Notes: a model not told the origin generated them from the letters alone. DNA of 64,000 bases from Lamellibrachia luymesi (GCA_009193005.1 SDWI01001588.1:5795-69794), one strand, 5' to 3'. Shown: positions 36,301-43,848, counted from the first letter of the stretch. Numbers and translations are program-made.

Positions 36301-38586
36301 GGCAACACTACACTATGAAGCTGAGGGGGGAAAGCTCGCTGAAAAGTCTTCAGATGATGACAAAGTTGTATTGTGTTTCATACTGAACTAACACTAACGA
36401 AGGCAATTCCAAATAGTTGTTGCGATAACTGAGAAAGCCCTGAGATACTGGATGGCACGCATTCTAGGGACATTTACACTTTTGTCTTCACAACTGACGC
36501 GTTATGCCAGTATATATGGAGTATCAGAGATGACAACATTTTTAGGAGCAAGCAAGGCTTGTTATTTTAATACGGTGTACAATTAAGTTGTTTTACGCAC
36601 CAGAGGCGCCACTGGTTATTACGGGTGGCATCTATTAATAAACCATTAACAACCATTGATGTTTCTTGTTGCAGCGTCTGTGGTTCCAGTGGTGCAGTCT
36701 GGCAGCTTGTGGTGGATCTTTGTCCTCATAGCTATCATCCTCCTCCTCCTCATTCTTCTCCTCTGCTGCTGTCTCTGTCTCCAGCGTAACCGTGGCGACG
36801 AATACTCTGGTAAGTAGCAATAATAATAATAAAAAATTTATTCTTGATAAGCCTAATAAAATATGTATTTTATCTTTGTACCATGAACTTATTTTTAACC
36901 AGTTTAGTTTGTAAACGCACCACTCAGATTACGTTAAGTAATTGGGTTTTTATTGACAAAAACCTGATTTTGCTGGGACTGTCAGTAAAACAGGTAACAT
37001 ATGTCTTTACTGGTTTTAGTAATTTTTGGATATGCTCTACAAATACAAATTGACTGATGTTCTACTCTTGCTATGTTGCATGAGATGTTATGATTATTGT
37101 TTAAGAAATTTTACATGACATGTTAAACATTAGTCCTTTTTAGACGTTTTGAAGTAGAAAACACAGACATTATGAATGGTGATAAAATGGTGTTACATTT
37201 TTTATTAGAAATGGTAAACAAATGCTTCATTTATTCGTTTGAATACAGGAAGCATTCAAGACATTATTAATGCATTCCTAAACATGTGTTTTATAGTTGA
37301 CGAGAAAGAGCGAAAGAATGGCAATGACCCTGTGAAGGAACTGAAGGATAGTGGATTCCAAGACTACCAGAGGCCGTAAGTGTTTCTATTTTGCCACATT
37401 AGGCAGAACTTCAACAGGTCAGATTAGGCAGAACTTCAACAGGTCAGATTAGGCAGAACTTCAACAGGTCAGATTAGGCCTACTTACTGCATTATGAAAA
37501 ACAGAGTTAGTGTGTATGTGACTCTAAACAGTGATTACATTTCTGCTACTAGTTTTGTAATTGCTTAAGGTGATTGTACAACTAACTGAACAACTGTTTT
37601 ACAAGACATTGCAAACATCGCAACACTGAATTTATATGTTTGTTTAGCATTTTGGTTGGTTACATAATAGATGTAGAAACCATGTCACTAGCGTGATATT
37701 TCATATCTGAATATTTTTTTAATACATATTTTGCTGATAAATTAAAATATGCTCATCTTATGACATATGTAGAGACCGCTCTAATGCAATTAAAGAACGA
37801 CCAATAAATCTTTGCATTTGAAGGTGAAATATAACGTTTTTAACTGGTGATTGGCCTGTCAAATTCCCATGTAATTCCATTTATGATTGTCAATTTACTG
37901 CAGAAATAAAGATTAAAACATGAACATTGTTAATAATTAGATAAAATATGAACGGTGTGGATGTATATGAATGGTGTGGGTGTATATAAACGGTGTGGGT
38001 GTATATGAATGGTGTGGATGTATATAAATGGTGTGGGTGTATATGAACGGTGTGGGTGTATATGAATGGTGTGGATGTATATAAATGGTGTGGATGTATA
38101 TGAACGGTGTGGATGTATATAAATGGTGTTGATGTATATGAATGGTGTGGGTGTATATAAATGGTGTGGATGTATATGAATGGTGTGGGTGTATAAGAAT
38201 GGTGTGGGTGTATATGAACAGTGTGGATGTATATGAATGGTGTGGGTGTATAAGAATGGTGTGGGTGTATATAAACGGTGTGGATGTATATGAATGGTGT
38301 GGGTGTATAAGAATGGTGTGGGTGTATATGAACGGTGTGGATGTGTATGAACAGTGTGTAAGAGGCTGTCCGTTCATTGGAGATTGGCTGTTGTTGCAGA
38401 GAGGAAGAACCCATGAAGGGTAGTCGCGCATCCCTGTCGAGCACGATTAAACTGGGTGAGAGCGACGACGAAGGGAGTCTTGCTGAGTATGGCGACATCG
38501 ACACCGGCAAGTTCAACGAGGACGGATCGTTCCTCGGGCTCTATCACAACGACAAAAAGAAGCAGGCAATGGACTCGACAGTGTAG
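18238..38586 (+). CDS. L1CAM-like: L1/Neuroglian-family Ig cell-adhesion protein lacking FNIII repeats (13 exons, 668 aa)
   Basis: Exons join as 18238-18310, 24577-24591, 26828-26933, 28671-29047, 29649-29777, 31556-31658, 32287-32474, 33280-33420, 35005-35169, 35799-36107, 36675-36809, 37297-37375 and 38400-38586. Every junction is GT-AG, all phases agree, and the total is 2007 nt including TAG. The product has a signal peptide, five Ig domains with the C-W-C pattern, one transmembrane helix and an L1-type tail. Family members are neural and epithelial adhesion receptors that bind homophilically and anchor to spectrin through ankyrin. Ig identities come from landmarks: QCFAENEHG in Ig1, HLHFAFLKTSD in Ig2, the Ig4 ending CMAKNVHGSIIADGYINVL, and an Ig6-like start TEIVVAPEDIV. 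Family members normally have six Ig and four to five FNIII domains. Here Ig5 and FNIII are absent with no assembly gap between the Ig6-like exon and the transmembrane exon. Family assignment is firm; domain loss is inferred from this assembly. Confidence 0.85.
18311..21225. other. Intron 1, first part
   Basis: Non-coding sequence after the exon 1 donor. Frames at 20119-20482 are short and unrecognised. No repeats identified by eye. Confidence 0.5.
21226..21829. mobile_element. Long-TIR DNA element, copy 1
   Basis: The left end TTAAAGGGAAACAAAAG runs on for about 110 bases (TATGCACCAGTAAGAG, CCATCTGCAACTA, AAGAATATCATGCC). The right end carries the inverted counterpart (GGCGTGATATTCTTGA, TAGTTGCACATGG, GGTGCATAGCC, CTTTTGTTTC). 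The interior is non-coding. The same family occurs at 27993-28556. No clear target duplication seen. Confidence 0.7.
22373..22605. mobile_element. Short inverted-repeat MITE candidate
   Basis: AAGCTGGGTTTACACGAGG at the left end is answered by TCAAGTAAACCCAGCCTT at the right, about 230 bp apart. Next to the ends, GATATTGTC and GATATCTTC also pair approximately. The target duplication is not clear, so superfamily is left open. Confidence 0.45.
23342..24169. mobile_element. hAT-type element, long form (828 bp)
   Basis: Ends CAGGGTTG and CAACCCTG are flanked by the exact 8-bp direct repeat CTCCTGGC (23334-23341 and 24170-24177). Its first about 265 and last about 100 bases match the 309-bp element at 3420. 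About 464 extra bases (23607-24070) sit between. No transposase frame is evident. It lies inside intron 1 of the adhesion gene. Confidence 0.85.
24577..24591 (+). CDS. Exon 2: 15-nt microexon
   Basis: Fifteen bases sit between a strong acceptor (TCTGCTTCCCTTTCAG) and a strong GTAAGT donor, phase 1 on both sides. Including it adds five residues (KDGNL with the split codons) between the signal peptide and Ig1; skipping it keeps frame. Vertebrate L1CAM has a 15-nt neuron-specific exon at exactly this place, which supports reality and alternative use. No transcript evidence is available here. Confidence 0.6.
24592..26827. other. Intron 2
   Basis: AT-rich intron with an alternating purine-pyrimidine patch (GTGCACGCGTGCGCGTGCG...) at 25910-25985. 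No other feature seen. Confidence 0.55.
26828..26933 (+). CDS. Exon 3: first half of Ig1
   Basis: The acceptor is TCTTGCAG and the donor GTATGT. It enters in phase 1 and leaves in phase 2. It encodes LPPSIIQGPPK, then the B-strand cysteine (IVLPCVAVG) and SPKPT. This matches the start of Ig1 in the L1 family, where PP.I..P is followed by the first cysteine and a proline-rich C strand. Confidence 0.85.
26934..27992. other. Intron 3, first part
   Basis: Contains a TA run at 27046-27066. At about 27375-27460, TAATAACCCGTGAACTGGGC runs to AATAAAGTATATTATTATTATTAT, which looks like the 3' tail of a retroelement. Confidence 0.45.
27993..28556. mobile_element. Long-TIR DNA element, copy 2
   Basis: ATTAAAGTGAAACCAAAGGCA at the left is mirrored by TGCCTTTGGTTTCACTTTAAT at the right. 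The inverted similarity continues about 110 bases inward through GGCCTTTGC, AACCATTTGCAACTA and AAGAATATCATGC. A 132-codon open frame crosses the interior, but no transposase motif is recognisable. It lies in intron 3 of the adhesion gene. Confidence 0.75.
28671..29047 (+). CDS. Exon 4: second half of Ig1 and first part of Ig2
   Basis: The first codon is completed by the previous exon (T, then YEWKFNNK). It carries the Ig1 tryptophan, GTLSIS and the GEYQCFAENEHG hallmark, then the Ig2 start with LTIPC and TITWTLA. It enters in phase 2 and leaves in phase 1 at GTAAGT. YQCFA.NE.G is a close match to Neuroglian Ig1. Confidence 0.88.
29048..29648. other. Intron 4
   Basis: Non-coding; a pyrimidine-rich tract precedes the exon 5 acceptor. 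Confidence 0.55.
29649..29777 (+). CDS. Exon 5: end of Ig2
   Basis: The acceptor is ATCTCCAG and the donor GTAAGT, phase 1 to phase 1. It encodes GHLHFAFLKTSD, then LYRCSSFNH and the G strand ending SVNVID. In L1 relatives the same place reads EG.L.F.NV followed by Y.C.A. Confidence 0.85.
29778..30609. other. Intron 5, first part
   Basis: AT-rich sequence; nothing beyond short open frames. Confidence 0.5.
30610..31130 (-). mobile_element. CR1/L2-type LINE 3' end, reverse orientation
   Basis: The reverse complement repeats the 1-585 element: TTTAACAAGATTTGCCATC at the 3' terminus, a shared AGCCATTGGCTTATCGAGAG block, then degraded coding for the RT C-terminus. It lies antisense in intron 5. 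Confidence 0.8.
31131..31240. repeat. TATG/ATCT/TA/CA compound microsatellite
   Basis: GTATGTATGTA and ATCTATCTATCT arrays are followed by short TA and CA runs, directly next to the LINE fragment. Confidence 0.9.
31241..31555. other. Intron 5, last part
   Basis: Contains a CATGCACGCACGCACACACA simple stretch near 31380 and the exon 6 polypyrimidine tract. Confidence 0.5.
31556..31658 (+). CDS. Exon 6: linker and first half of Ig3
   Basis: The acceptor is TTTTTGCAG and the donor GTAAGT, phase 1 to phase 2. It encodes VPLERKKPHLE, then the B strand with TITLKCFFSG. A basic, proline-containing linker before Ig3 is also present in Neuroglian. Confidence 0.82.
31659..32286. other. Intron 6
   Basis: Short repeated phrases TCCAATTTG and GATAATAAAGCAGC occur. 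No element recognised. Confidence 0.5.
32287..32474 (+). CDS. Exon 7: second half of Ig3
   Basis: The acceptor is CTGTTTGCAG and the donor GTACGT, phase 2 to phase 1. It encodes NPAPRVSWSRVDG, LLELTNLEESDEAQYKCQG and VNSGGS. These are the Ig C strand with its tryptophan and the D.A.Y.C F strand. Exonic GC is clearly higher than in the flanking introns. Confidence 0.85.
32531..32848 (+). mobile_element. tRNA-derived SINE in intron 7
   Basis: The head GCGGTAGTGTAGCGGTTAAA (A-box) and GGGTTCGAATCC (perfect B-box) resemble a tRNA. The body has TTCACTTAGCTGTG, AATGAGTACCTGGC and GGCGTTGGAATATACAGGTC; the tail is ACTGGATACTGCGCTATATAAGAA. Better preserved than the copy at 10806. Confidence 0.88.
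32860..33060. repeat. Dispersed repeat, copy A
   Basis: AGCTAAGGAGGAAAGTCTCG and ATCTTCAGGTGATGGTGAAA resemble GCTGAGGGGGGAAAGCTCG and GTCTTCAGATGATGACAAA at about 36320-36365. Probably an old short retroelement. Confidence 0.4.
33280..33420 (+). CDS. Exon 8: first half of Ig4
   Basis: The acceptor is TACTTACAG and the donor GTACGT, phase 1 to phase 1. It encodes SEPVFESKDKRP, a potential N-glycosylation site NAT, the B strand VTFTC and the C strand VIWYINGKKLN. The family pattern at this place is PYF..EP, VVFEC, ISW..NG. Confidence 0.83.
33421..34015. other. Intron 8, first part
   Basis: AT-rich. It holds two diverged copies of a phrase ending CATC/TAAAACTAAA.GA..ATTTGCACAAA, the second running into the duplicated segment below. 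Confidence 0.4.
34016..34590. repeat. Segmental duplication, copy A
   Basis: It aligns with 34708-35260 through intron (CGATTTGCACAAATGATACG, TTGTCTTCTGCTTGCTGAGC, TGTTAGGTAAACATGG), the Ig4 exon and the following phrase GAAGGTTTTGATAGAAAATT. Copy A ends near the single N at 34590. Differences spread throughout argue against a simple repeated contig end. Confidence 0.8.
34327..34492 (+). pseudogene. Decayed upstream duplicate of the Ig4 second-half exon
   Basis: This segment is nearly identical to the exon at 35005-35169, including its acceptor (CCGCAG) and donor (GTAAGT). It is 166 rather than 165 nt long. In the inherited frame, GCC GAC GGA is followed by TAA at 34476-34478. A one-base difference beside it also shifts the rest. 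The duplication extends into flanking intron on both sides. If spliced in, it would truncate the protein in Ig4 before the membrane anchor. It is probably a dead copy of a former alternative exon; a poison exon or soluble-isoform role is possible but not shown. Confidence 0.75.
34708..35260. repeat. Segmental duplication, copy B
   Basis: This copy carries the intact Ig4 exon (35005-35169). It lacks the poly-A stretch present in copy A at 34075. Confidence 0.8.
35005..35169 (+). CDS. Exon 9: second half of Ig4
   Basis: The acceptor is ATCCCGCAG and the donor GTAAGT, phase 1 to phase 1. It encodes ISNDKKNLTLKN and MNVQCMAKNVHGS, ending GYINVL. This matches the Ig4 end of L1/NrCAM (C.A.N.HG..LANAY..V). 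The usual Y.C tyrosine is valine here. Two extra cysteines (MCKGC) lie in the E-F region. Confidence 0.82.
35261..35400 (+). mobile_element. LINE RT C-terminal fragment
   Basis: Translation gives YRDQKFIYAKEHCKLDKRKY then LFSHRMTNDLSKL, matching the C..D.RKY.FS.RV.N.W..LP tail of CR1/L2 LINEs. It abuts the end of duplication copy B. Confidence 0.7.
35401..35798. other. Intron 9, last part
   Basis: No Ig5-like exon is visible in the 629-bp intron between 35169 and 35799. An open frame upstream of the exon 10 acceptor has no Ig signature. Confidence 0.5.
35799..36107 (+). CDS. Exon 10: Ig6-like domain in one exon
   Basis: The acceptor is CTGTCTACAG and the donor GTAAGT, phase 1 to phase 1. 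It holds a whole Ig fold: KKVIMRCEA, IRWLKDD, HSLHIRTEADSD, GRYTCIATN and the final AEIVL. The opening TEIVVAPED and the DD/W.KD pattern fit Ig6 of the family better than Ig5. The domain after Ig4 therefore appears to be Ig6. PAGP leads straight to the membrane exon. Confidence 0.85.
36108..36674. other. Intron 10 with dispersed repeat copy B
   Basis: TTTATAAAGCGCCATATGTCTC near 36149 is typical of short retroelement ends, and 36310-36365 matches the repeat at 32860. There are no Ns and no FNIII-like frame in this intron. Confidence 0.5.
36675..36809 (+). CDS. Exon 11: transmembrane segment
   Basis: The acceptor is TTCTTGTTGCAG and the donor GTAAGT, phase 1 to phase 1. A 23-25 residue hydrophobic run starts at WWIFVLIAIILLLL and ends in a cysteine cluster (CCCLCL), which could be palmitoylated. 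The stop-transfer sequence QRNRGDEYS follows. Confidence 0.88.
36810..37296. other. Intron 11
   Basis: AT-rich intron; no feature seen. Confidence 0.55.
37297..37375 (+). CDS. Exon 12: juxtamembrane cytoplasmic tail
   Basis: The acceptor is TGTTTTATAG and the donor GTAAGT, phase 1 to phase 2. Joined to the previous exon it reads YSVDEKERKNG, like the YSV.DKE juxtamembrane motif of L1-family tails that contacts FERM proteins in vertebrates. It then gives KDSGFQDYQRP. Confidence 0.82.
37388..37476. repeat. 25-bp tandem repeat, about 3 copies
   Basis: AGGCAGAACTTCAACAGG plus TCAGATT recurs three times without change, just downstream of exon 12. Confidence 0.9.
37477..37942. other. Intron 12, middle
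   Basis: AT-rich; nothing recognised. Confidence 0.5.
37943..38358. repeat. 19-bp minisatellite, about 21 copies, in the last intron
   Basis: The unit is roughly AATGGTGTGGGTGTATATG, with alternation between GGGTGT and GGATGT and between AATGG and AACGG. Because 19 is not a multiple of 3 and units rarely hold stops, it creates a 208-codon open frame on the minus strand (37890-38516) rich in His, Thr, Ile and Tyr. The array ends about 40 bases before the exon 13 acceptor. Confidence 0.95.
38400..38586 (+). CDS. Exon 13: C-terminal tail with FLGLY motif and stop
   Basis: The acceptor is GGCTGTTGTTGCAG; it enters in phase 2 and ends at TAG 38584-38586. It encodes a serine/acidic stretch (LGESDDEGSLAEYGDID), then KFNEDGSFLGLYHNDKKKQ and the C-terminus DSTV. 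Bilaterian L1 proteins have FNEDGSFIGQY, the ankyrin-binding motif; here Ile and Gln are both Leu while Phe, Gly and Tyr remain. STV fits a class I PDZ ligand. Confidence 0.9.
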
Positions 38587-41500
38587 ACGTGACACAGGAC
38601 TGCCGGTGACTAGTCTACAGGATGGCAGTGCTATATAGGGTTTGATTGATTGGGAACATTTAATGGCAGTGGATGATGATTGCAAGCATGTAGGTGTACG
38701 CGCGCAATGCCTCTTTGTTGATGTGTCAAGTCTTAGCTGCAACATTTCATATGTAGATTATCAGGAAGAATGGTTTATGGTGGTGCCTGCAATACATGAA
38801 GGATTTAGCCATGTTACCACGATCGCAGAATACCACACACTGTTTGATGCGTGTTTGTCTATGGATGGAAGCGTTGTATTTGACATTTCCTTTAGTTCAT
38901 CGGTGTCGGCTTCAAAAGGACACCTGTTCAGTTTGAGAACTTGCAAAGAACTACAAACGAAGATCCTGATTGGTTGAGCACTTGCATACACTGGACTGCT
39001 TGCATCTAAGTTTGGAATACCAGATCTGATTGATTCATGACTGACTAAGCCAACAGCCTTGCCCAGTATTAGTGTCCACTGCCGGTGGACACGTTTGGCA
39101 CGACAGCTTCAGCATTATTGGTCATCCATGGTCAACAGCTGGTGGATGGACAAACTCATTAAATGTTCCAGTCATTCAGACATGATCACCTATGTAGCGT
39201 CTGTGACGCACGGTCTGATGACACGGCAGCCAATGGCCTTACTAGATGCGCACAGCATGGCAGTATGAAAGCCGGGCGCCGTTGGTCGATGACACGAATC
39301 TCGCCGTGAAATGCGAGTTCGCGGGTGAATGAAAATAAATGAGAGCCGCGAATGAAATGTTGCTGATTGGACGACTGATTCAGAGCCAATGTCCTTCCCT
39401 AGAATAGACTTTGGGATGAGAGCCGGGCTTTGGTGGCAGTAGTGCCCTGATGCACATGTACATAGAACGGACACGTTGTTTGCTAGCACAATATGTCTAT
39501 TCCTTCAATGTGTCACATGTAACGCCGCAGTTGTGGGGAATTTGTTTTTAAAAAAAACGTAGCTTTTGGAAAGATTTTCTTGGCCAACGTTTTGACAGAA
39601 GAAGAGATAACAAAATATTACAGTAATTTAGTAGACATGGTCAGTGAGATGATGTCTGACCACGTAGTAGGTAATGGCCTTCCACAATCCTTGGCAGTAC
39701 ATAAGCCTAGAATACCTGAGGAGATTTGAATTGTGTCTATGGATGCGTCTCGGATGCGTCTTGCAGAAAGACAAATGAGGCCAAGAGAGAGTGCTGATTG
39801 GTTCATTGCCTGGTAGCCACAACCAATGGCCTTCCCTCACACATACAGTGTGATGAAAGCCGAGCTTTTACAGGCCAGTCGCCGTGACGCACATGTATAT
39901 TAAGGACACATTATGTTGCATAAGTTGCTTGAACATCAAGGATCTACTCCTTCCATGTGTTGTTGACAATGTGTATTTTTTAGGATGATGTAGAACTTGG
40001 GACACTGATCAGTGTCTGCTGTGGAACTGTGCAAAACAAAGTCTGTAAAGGCCTTTATTTACTGCAATGGACAGTTATATATATATATATATGATAGCCA
40101 GGCTTTGTTCTGGTGCGGCCATTTTTAAATCATATTTGCAGCATGAGGAAGTGTCAGAGTTTAGCAGTGGTTTAGCTAGATGACTTGATGTTGCGCTTAG
40201 TTGAGTAGATGTAAGTTGTAGGAATTAATTTTGCCATGTGCTGCTGCTGCTGGTTTTGTGGTTATATAGACAGGAGTTAGGATTTTTACTTGGTGGATTG
40301 TCAGGCAGGTTTCATTCGGCAGTGTCTGATCAATGGCCACCAGTATGAGACGACATCATGGCTGTTGGGGTCTTTGTCATTTTTGAACAATGCTAGCGAA
40401 CATTCTTCTCGGTCGTGAAATCTGTCTGCTTTGACGGTTGAGCTCCATGGGATCAGAATATACAGAACTGACCAATTTTTATGTGACTATTTTCAGCTGA
40501 TGCCTTTTGCTAGTTGTGTCCATTGTTACTGAGGGTTTCTGCTGATGCAGTCGCTTGTACGAACCGGTTTAGGAAGGTGCCTGGTATGCAAAGGGTGAAT
40601 ATGGCTTTTTCTGCAATTGAAAATGACATTTGGCCCCAAGTTAGGACATGCATACATTCCAGGTTATCATGATCAACAGCAATACAATCATCTTTATTGA
40701 CCAATGCCTTAAATGTAAATGTTTGTTGCTGCAAAACAGTGACAATGTTATAATTTTTATTATGTGGGTTAATATATGGGTTAAATCATAATTATAGCAA
40801 ATGTATAATGTCCCCACTTACAAAAGCAGTATGTTATTATAAATAGTTTACTATATTGCATACTGTTGCGTATATTCATTTACATAAGAGAAGCCTTGTG
40901 AGAGTCCACGTATGTTATCCTGGTATCCTGAAGTGGTATTGTTTCATTTGTATGTGTAATTGTTGGAAGATGGGTGTTCGTTTGTCATGCGCAGCATAGG
41001 GCCCTTCAAGTGTTGTTAACACACATGACATTACGAACAAAGAATTGCCTCTGCTATGCGCAGATAATGCAAGTGAACATTTTACCATATGGATTGAGCC
41101 CATTATTTGGACCATGTATGTGAATTCAGACATCAAGAAGTCACTTTTACGACTTGTTCATGAATAATTAGTGTGCTTTATTTTGTGCTAATGCTTTCTG
41201 CCTGTTGTCAACGCAATGGGTCGCTATGATGGTAGACTTAAGTAAGGTAATTGTTGCTGCAAAACATTTTAAAGGCACCGTTTGTGTAAACAGGTGACAT
41301 AAATACAGGCACATATGGTTTTATATGTACATTTTATAATACTGAATAAATAGAGATTGTGAAAGGAAAGTGATGCAAAACGCGCATTCTGGATACGGAT
41401 TTCATATGCCCGTTAGTTACCGTAAATGAAATTGAACATTGTCAAGTTCACAATAAATCTAGGCAGATAGACACTGTCGAAAAAATCTTAAAGAGCATAT

Positions 41501-41689
41501 CCCACAGACTGCAAAGACTCAACATTTTATGGCTCGAAATTCCTTAACCTGCATATTTGGGTTCGCCATGCTCTGTGACCACGTGACACGCATAATATTA
41601 CAGATATATGGTTGGATATGGATATGTTCAGAAAGCTGATATCAAGCCTTTTCCAAAGAAACCCATTTTGATGTGGTAATGCTTCATGC
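38587..41689 (+). other. Probable 3' UTR and downstream flank of the adhesion gene
   Basis: No further coding exon. AATAAA signals occur at about 39334 and 41345; which is used is unknown. A motif near ACCAATGGCCTTCC followed by GAAAGCCGGGC recurs three times (39228, 39392, 39822). A TA run lies at 40077-40092. The 111-codon frame at 38642-38977 has no recognisable domain. Confidence 0.4.
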
Positions 41690-42044
41690 ATTTATGTAAG
41701 GGTTTGTTTACAATTGTCACCATTTACGTAAGGGACTGTTCACAATGGTCAACATTTACGTAAGAGACCGTTCACAATCATCAACATTTACGTAAGGGGC
41801 CGTTCACAATCGTCAACATTTACGTAAGGAGCTGTTCATAATCGTCAACATTTACGTAAGGGGCCGTTCACAATCGTCAACATTTATGTAAGGGGCCGTT
41901 CATAATTGTCAACATTTATGTAAGGGACCGTTCACAATCGTCAACATTTACGTAAGGGGTTGTTCACAATCGTCAACATTTACATAAGGGGCCGTTCACA
42001 ATCATCAACATTTACATAAGTTACTGCTCACAATCGTCAACATT
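41690..42044. repeat. 32-bp tandem repeat, about 11 copies
   Basis: The unit is TTTACGTAAGGGGCCGTTCA followed by CAATCGTCAACA. Copies vary mainly at GGGGCC/GGGACC and CGT/TGT. Confidence 0.95.
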
Positions 42045-42285
42045 TACCTGTTCGTACGAAGCGTACTATTTCTCACTCCCAGAATCGGTACATTAAAATG
42101 CTGATCATTTTCCAATTTGAAACATCGATATATTACAATGTTTTGACATAGTGCATGTAGATAGGACAATAATAACAACTACCAGGACAGGTTTACAAAC
42201 ATATATCTCCAATAATTATATTAAAGCTTTGTGTTTTTCTAACAACTCTAAATGTCGACAATTGTGAACGGTCCCTAATAGCCTG
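42045..42285. mobile_element. Right part of a TIR element ending in an inverted 32-bp unit
   Basis: At 42250-42285 an inverted copy of the array unit appears (TAAATGTCGACAATTGTGAACGGTCCCTAAT read on +). With the outer left units near 41693, this frames 41693-42285 as a small inverted-repeat element whose left terminus has been tandemly amplified. Confidence 0.5.
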
Positions 42286-42380
42286 ATTAATGTCCACAAA
42301 ATGGGAAAACTACCAACCCAGCTAACAATTTAATTTTACAAACCAACAAAGTGTATTTTCAGACTTTATGAACTCAAATG

Positions 42381-42460
42381 TGCAGGTTAGCGATTAGTTG
42401 CCTGATTGGACGGTCGACAATGTCGTCTGGCCAATCGGACAACTAATCGCTCGTGTGCAC
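42381..42460. mobile_element. 61-bp near-palindrome sharing the foldback terminus
   Basis: GCGATTAGTTGCCTGATTGG at 42390 is mirrored by CCAATCGGACAACTAATCGC ending at 42450, centred near 42420. The same sequence (CGATTAATTGTCCGATTGG) forms the end of the large element starting 240 bases downstream. Confidence 0.7.
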
Positions 42461-42744
42461 ACCCTCGCTAGGCTAATTTGTGGCTATAAGTGTGTAGCCG
42501 GAATTGTGGCTATGTCCAGTTCGGGCGTCTTGAAGCAAGTGGCCAATCAGCGACCACCACAATCGAGTGCAAGTATAGTTAGTATACCCGTCATGTCCGT
42601 TAATCAGATACATGAGATTATGCACAGACATTTTAGTTTATAATTTCATCCCGATGCAGATGAGTTCAATTCGCGTTCATGTGTTTGATATGTAAGTAAA
42701 GGCCCGTTCACATGAACGATTAATTGTCCGATTGGTGGGATGTT

Positions 42745-42840
42745 ACAACCAGTAATGTAATAATCGACCGGTAATGTAATAATCGACCAGTAATGTAATA
42801 AATTGACCGGTAATCTAATAAATCGACCAGTAATGTAATG
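42745..42840. repeat. 20-22 bp tandem units of the left arm
   Basis: Units of TAATGTAATAATCGACCRG type, about five copies. Inverted partners are at 47510-47660, with extra units at 46855-46920. Confidence 0.85.
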
Positions 42841-43194
42841 ACAATGATGATGATAATCATTATGATGGTGATGATGATGATATTAATAATGATGATGTAG
42901 AAGGTGATGATGAGGGTGATAAATGATTATGATGATGATGACAATTAAGGGTTCATCTTAATGACAATGATTATGACGATGATGATGATAACGATGGTGA
43001 TGATGAGGATGATAAATGGTTATGATGATGATGAGGAAGAAGATGAAGACAATTAAGCTGCCTTTGTGTTGATGATGATTATGACTATGATGACGATAAA
43101 GATTATGTTGATAATGATGAAGGTGATAAATGGTTATGATGATGATGAGGAAGAAGATGAAGACAATCATCCTGCTCCTCCTCCTCTTCGTCAT

Positions 43195-43325
43195 CCTCAT
43201 GTTCACCCTTATAATGGCTAGCCATGCTGACACCCACTTGACGTTCACAAATGTATGATTAACATAGGGATCTCAGAACAAATTAGCCGCATGTTTTCTG
43301 GGAGGACATATGGAATGCCGTTCAT
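43195..43325. repeat. Internal arm block, left copy 1
   Basis: About 130 bp from GTTCACCCTTATAATGGCTA to CATATAACCTCC; repeated at 43849-43982 and inverted at 46308-46440 and 47030-47165. Confidence 0.8.
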
Positions 43326-43848
43326 ATAACCTCCAAAGTAGCGCTGAGATAAACCCTTAATTATCTTCATCTTTCTCCTCCTATTCATCATCATCATTAC
43401 CTTTATCATCTTCATCGTCGTCATCATAATCATCTTCATCGTTTTTATCACATTACTGGTCGTTTTATTACAGTAATGTAATAACGATGATGATAATCAT
43501 TATGATGATGATGATGTTAATGATGATGTAGAAGGTGATGATGAGGGTGATAAACGATGATGATGACAATTAAGGGGCAATCTTAGTGATGATGATGATG
43601 ATTATTACAATGATGATGATGACAAAGATTATAATGATAATGATGATAACGATGGCGATGATAAGGGTGATAAATGGTTATGATGATGAGAGGAGGAAGA
43701 TTAGGACAATTAAGCGGTCTTAGTGATGATGATGATGACGAAGATGACGACAATGCGGGTGATCATTATTACGATTATGAGGACGATGACAATGACATCC
43801 CCAGCATCATCATCCTGCTCCTCCTCCTCATCGTCATCATCATCCTCA

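Noticed and set aside
38642..38977. A 111-codon frame just after the receptor stop
   Set aside because: No domain, no coding bias, and a better explanation as 3' UTR of the upstream gene.
42840..43240. CRISPR-like or coding reading of the GATGAT-rich repeats
   Set aside because: These are low-complexity simple repeats in the arms of the foldback structure in an animal genome.
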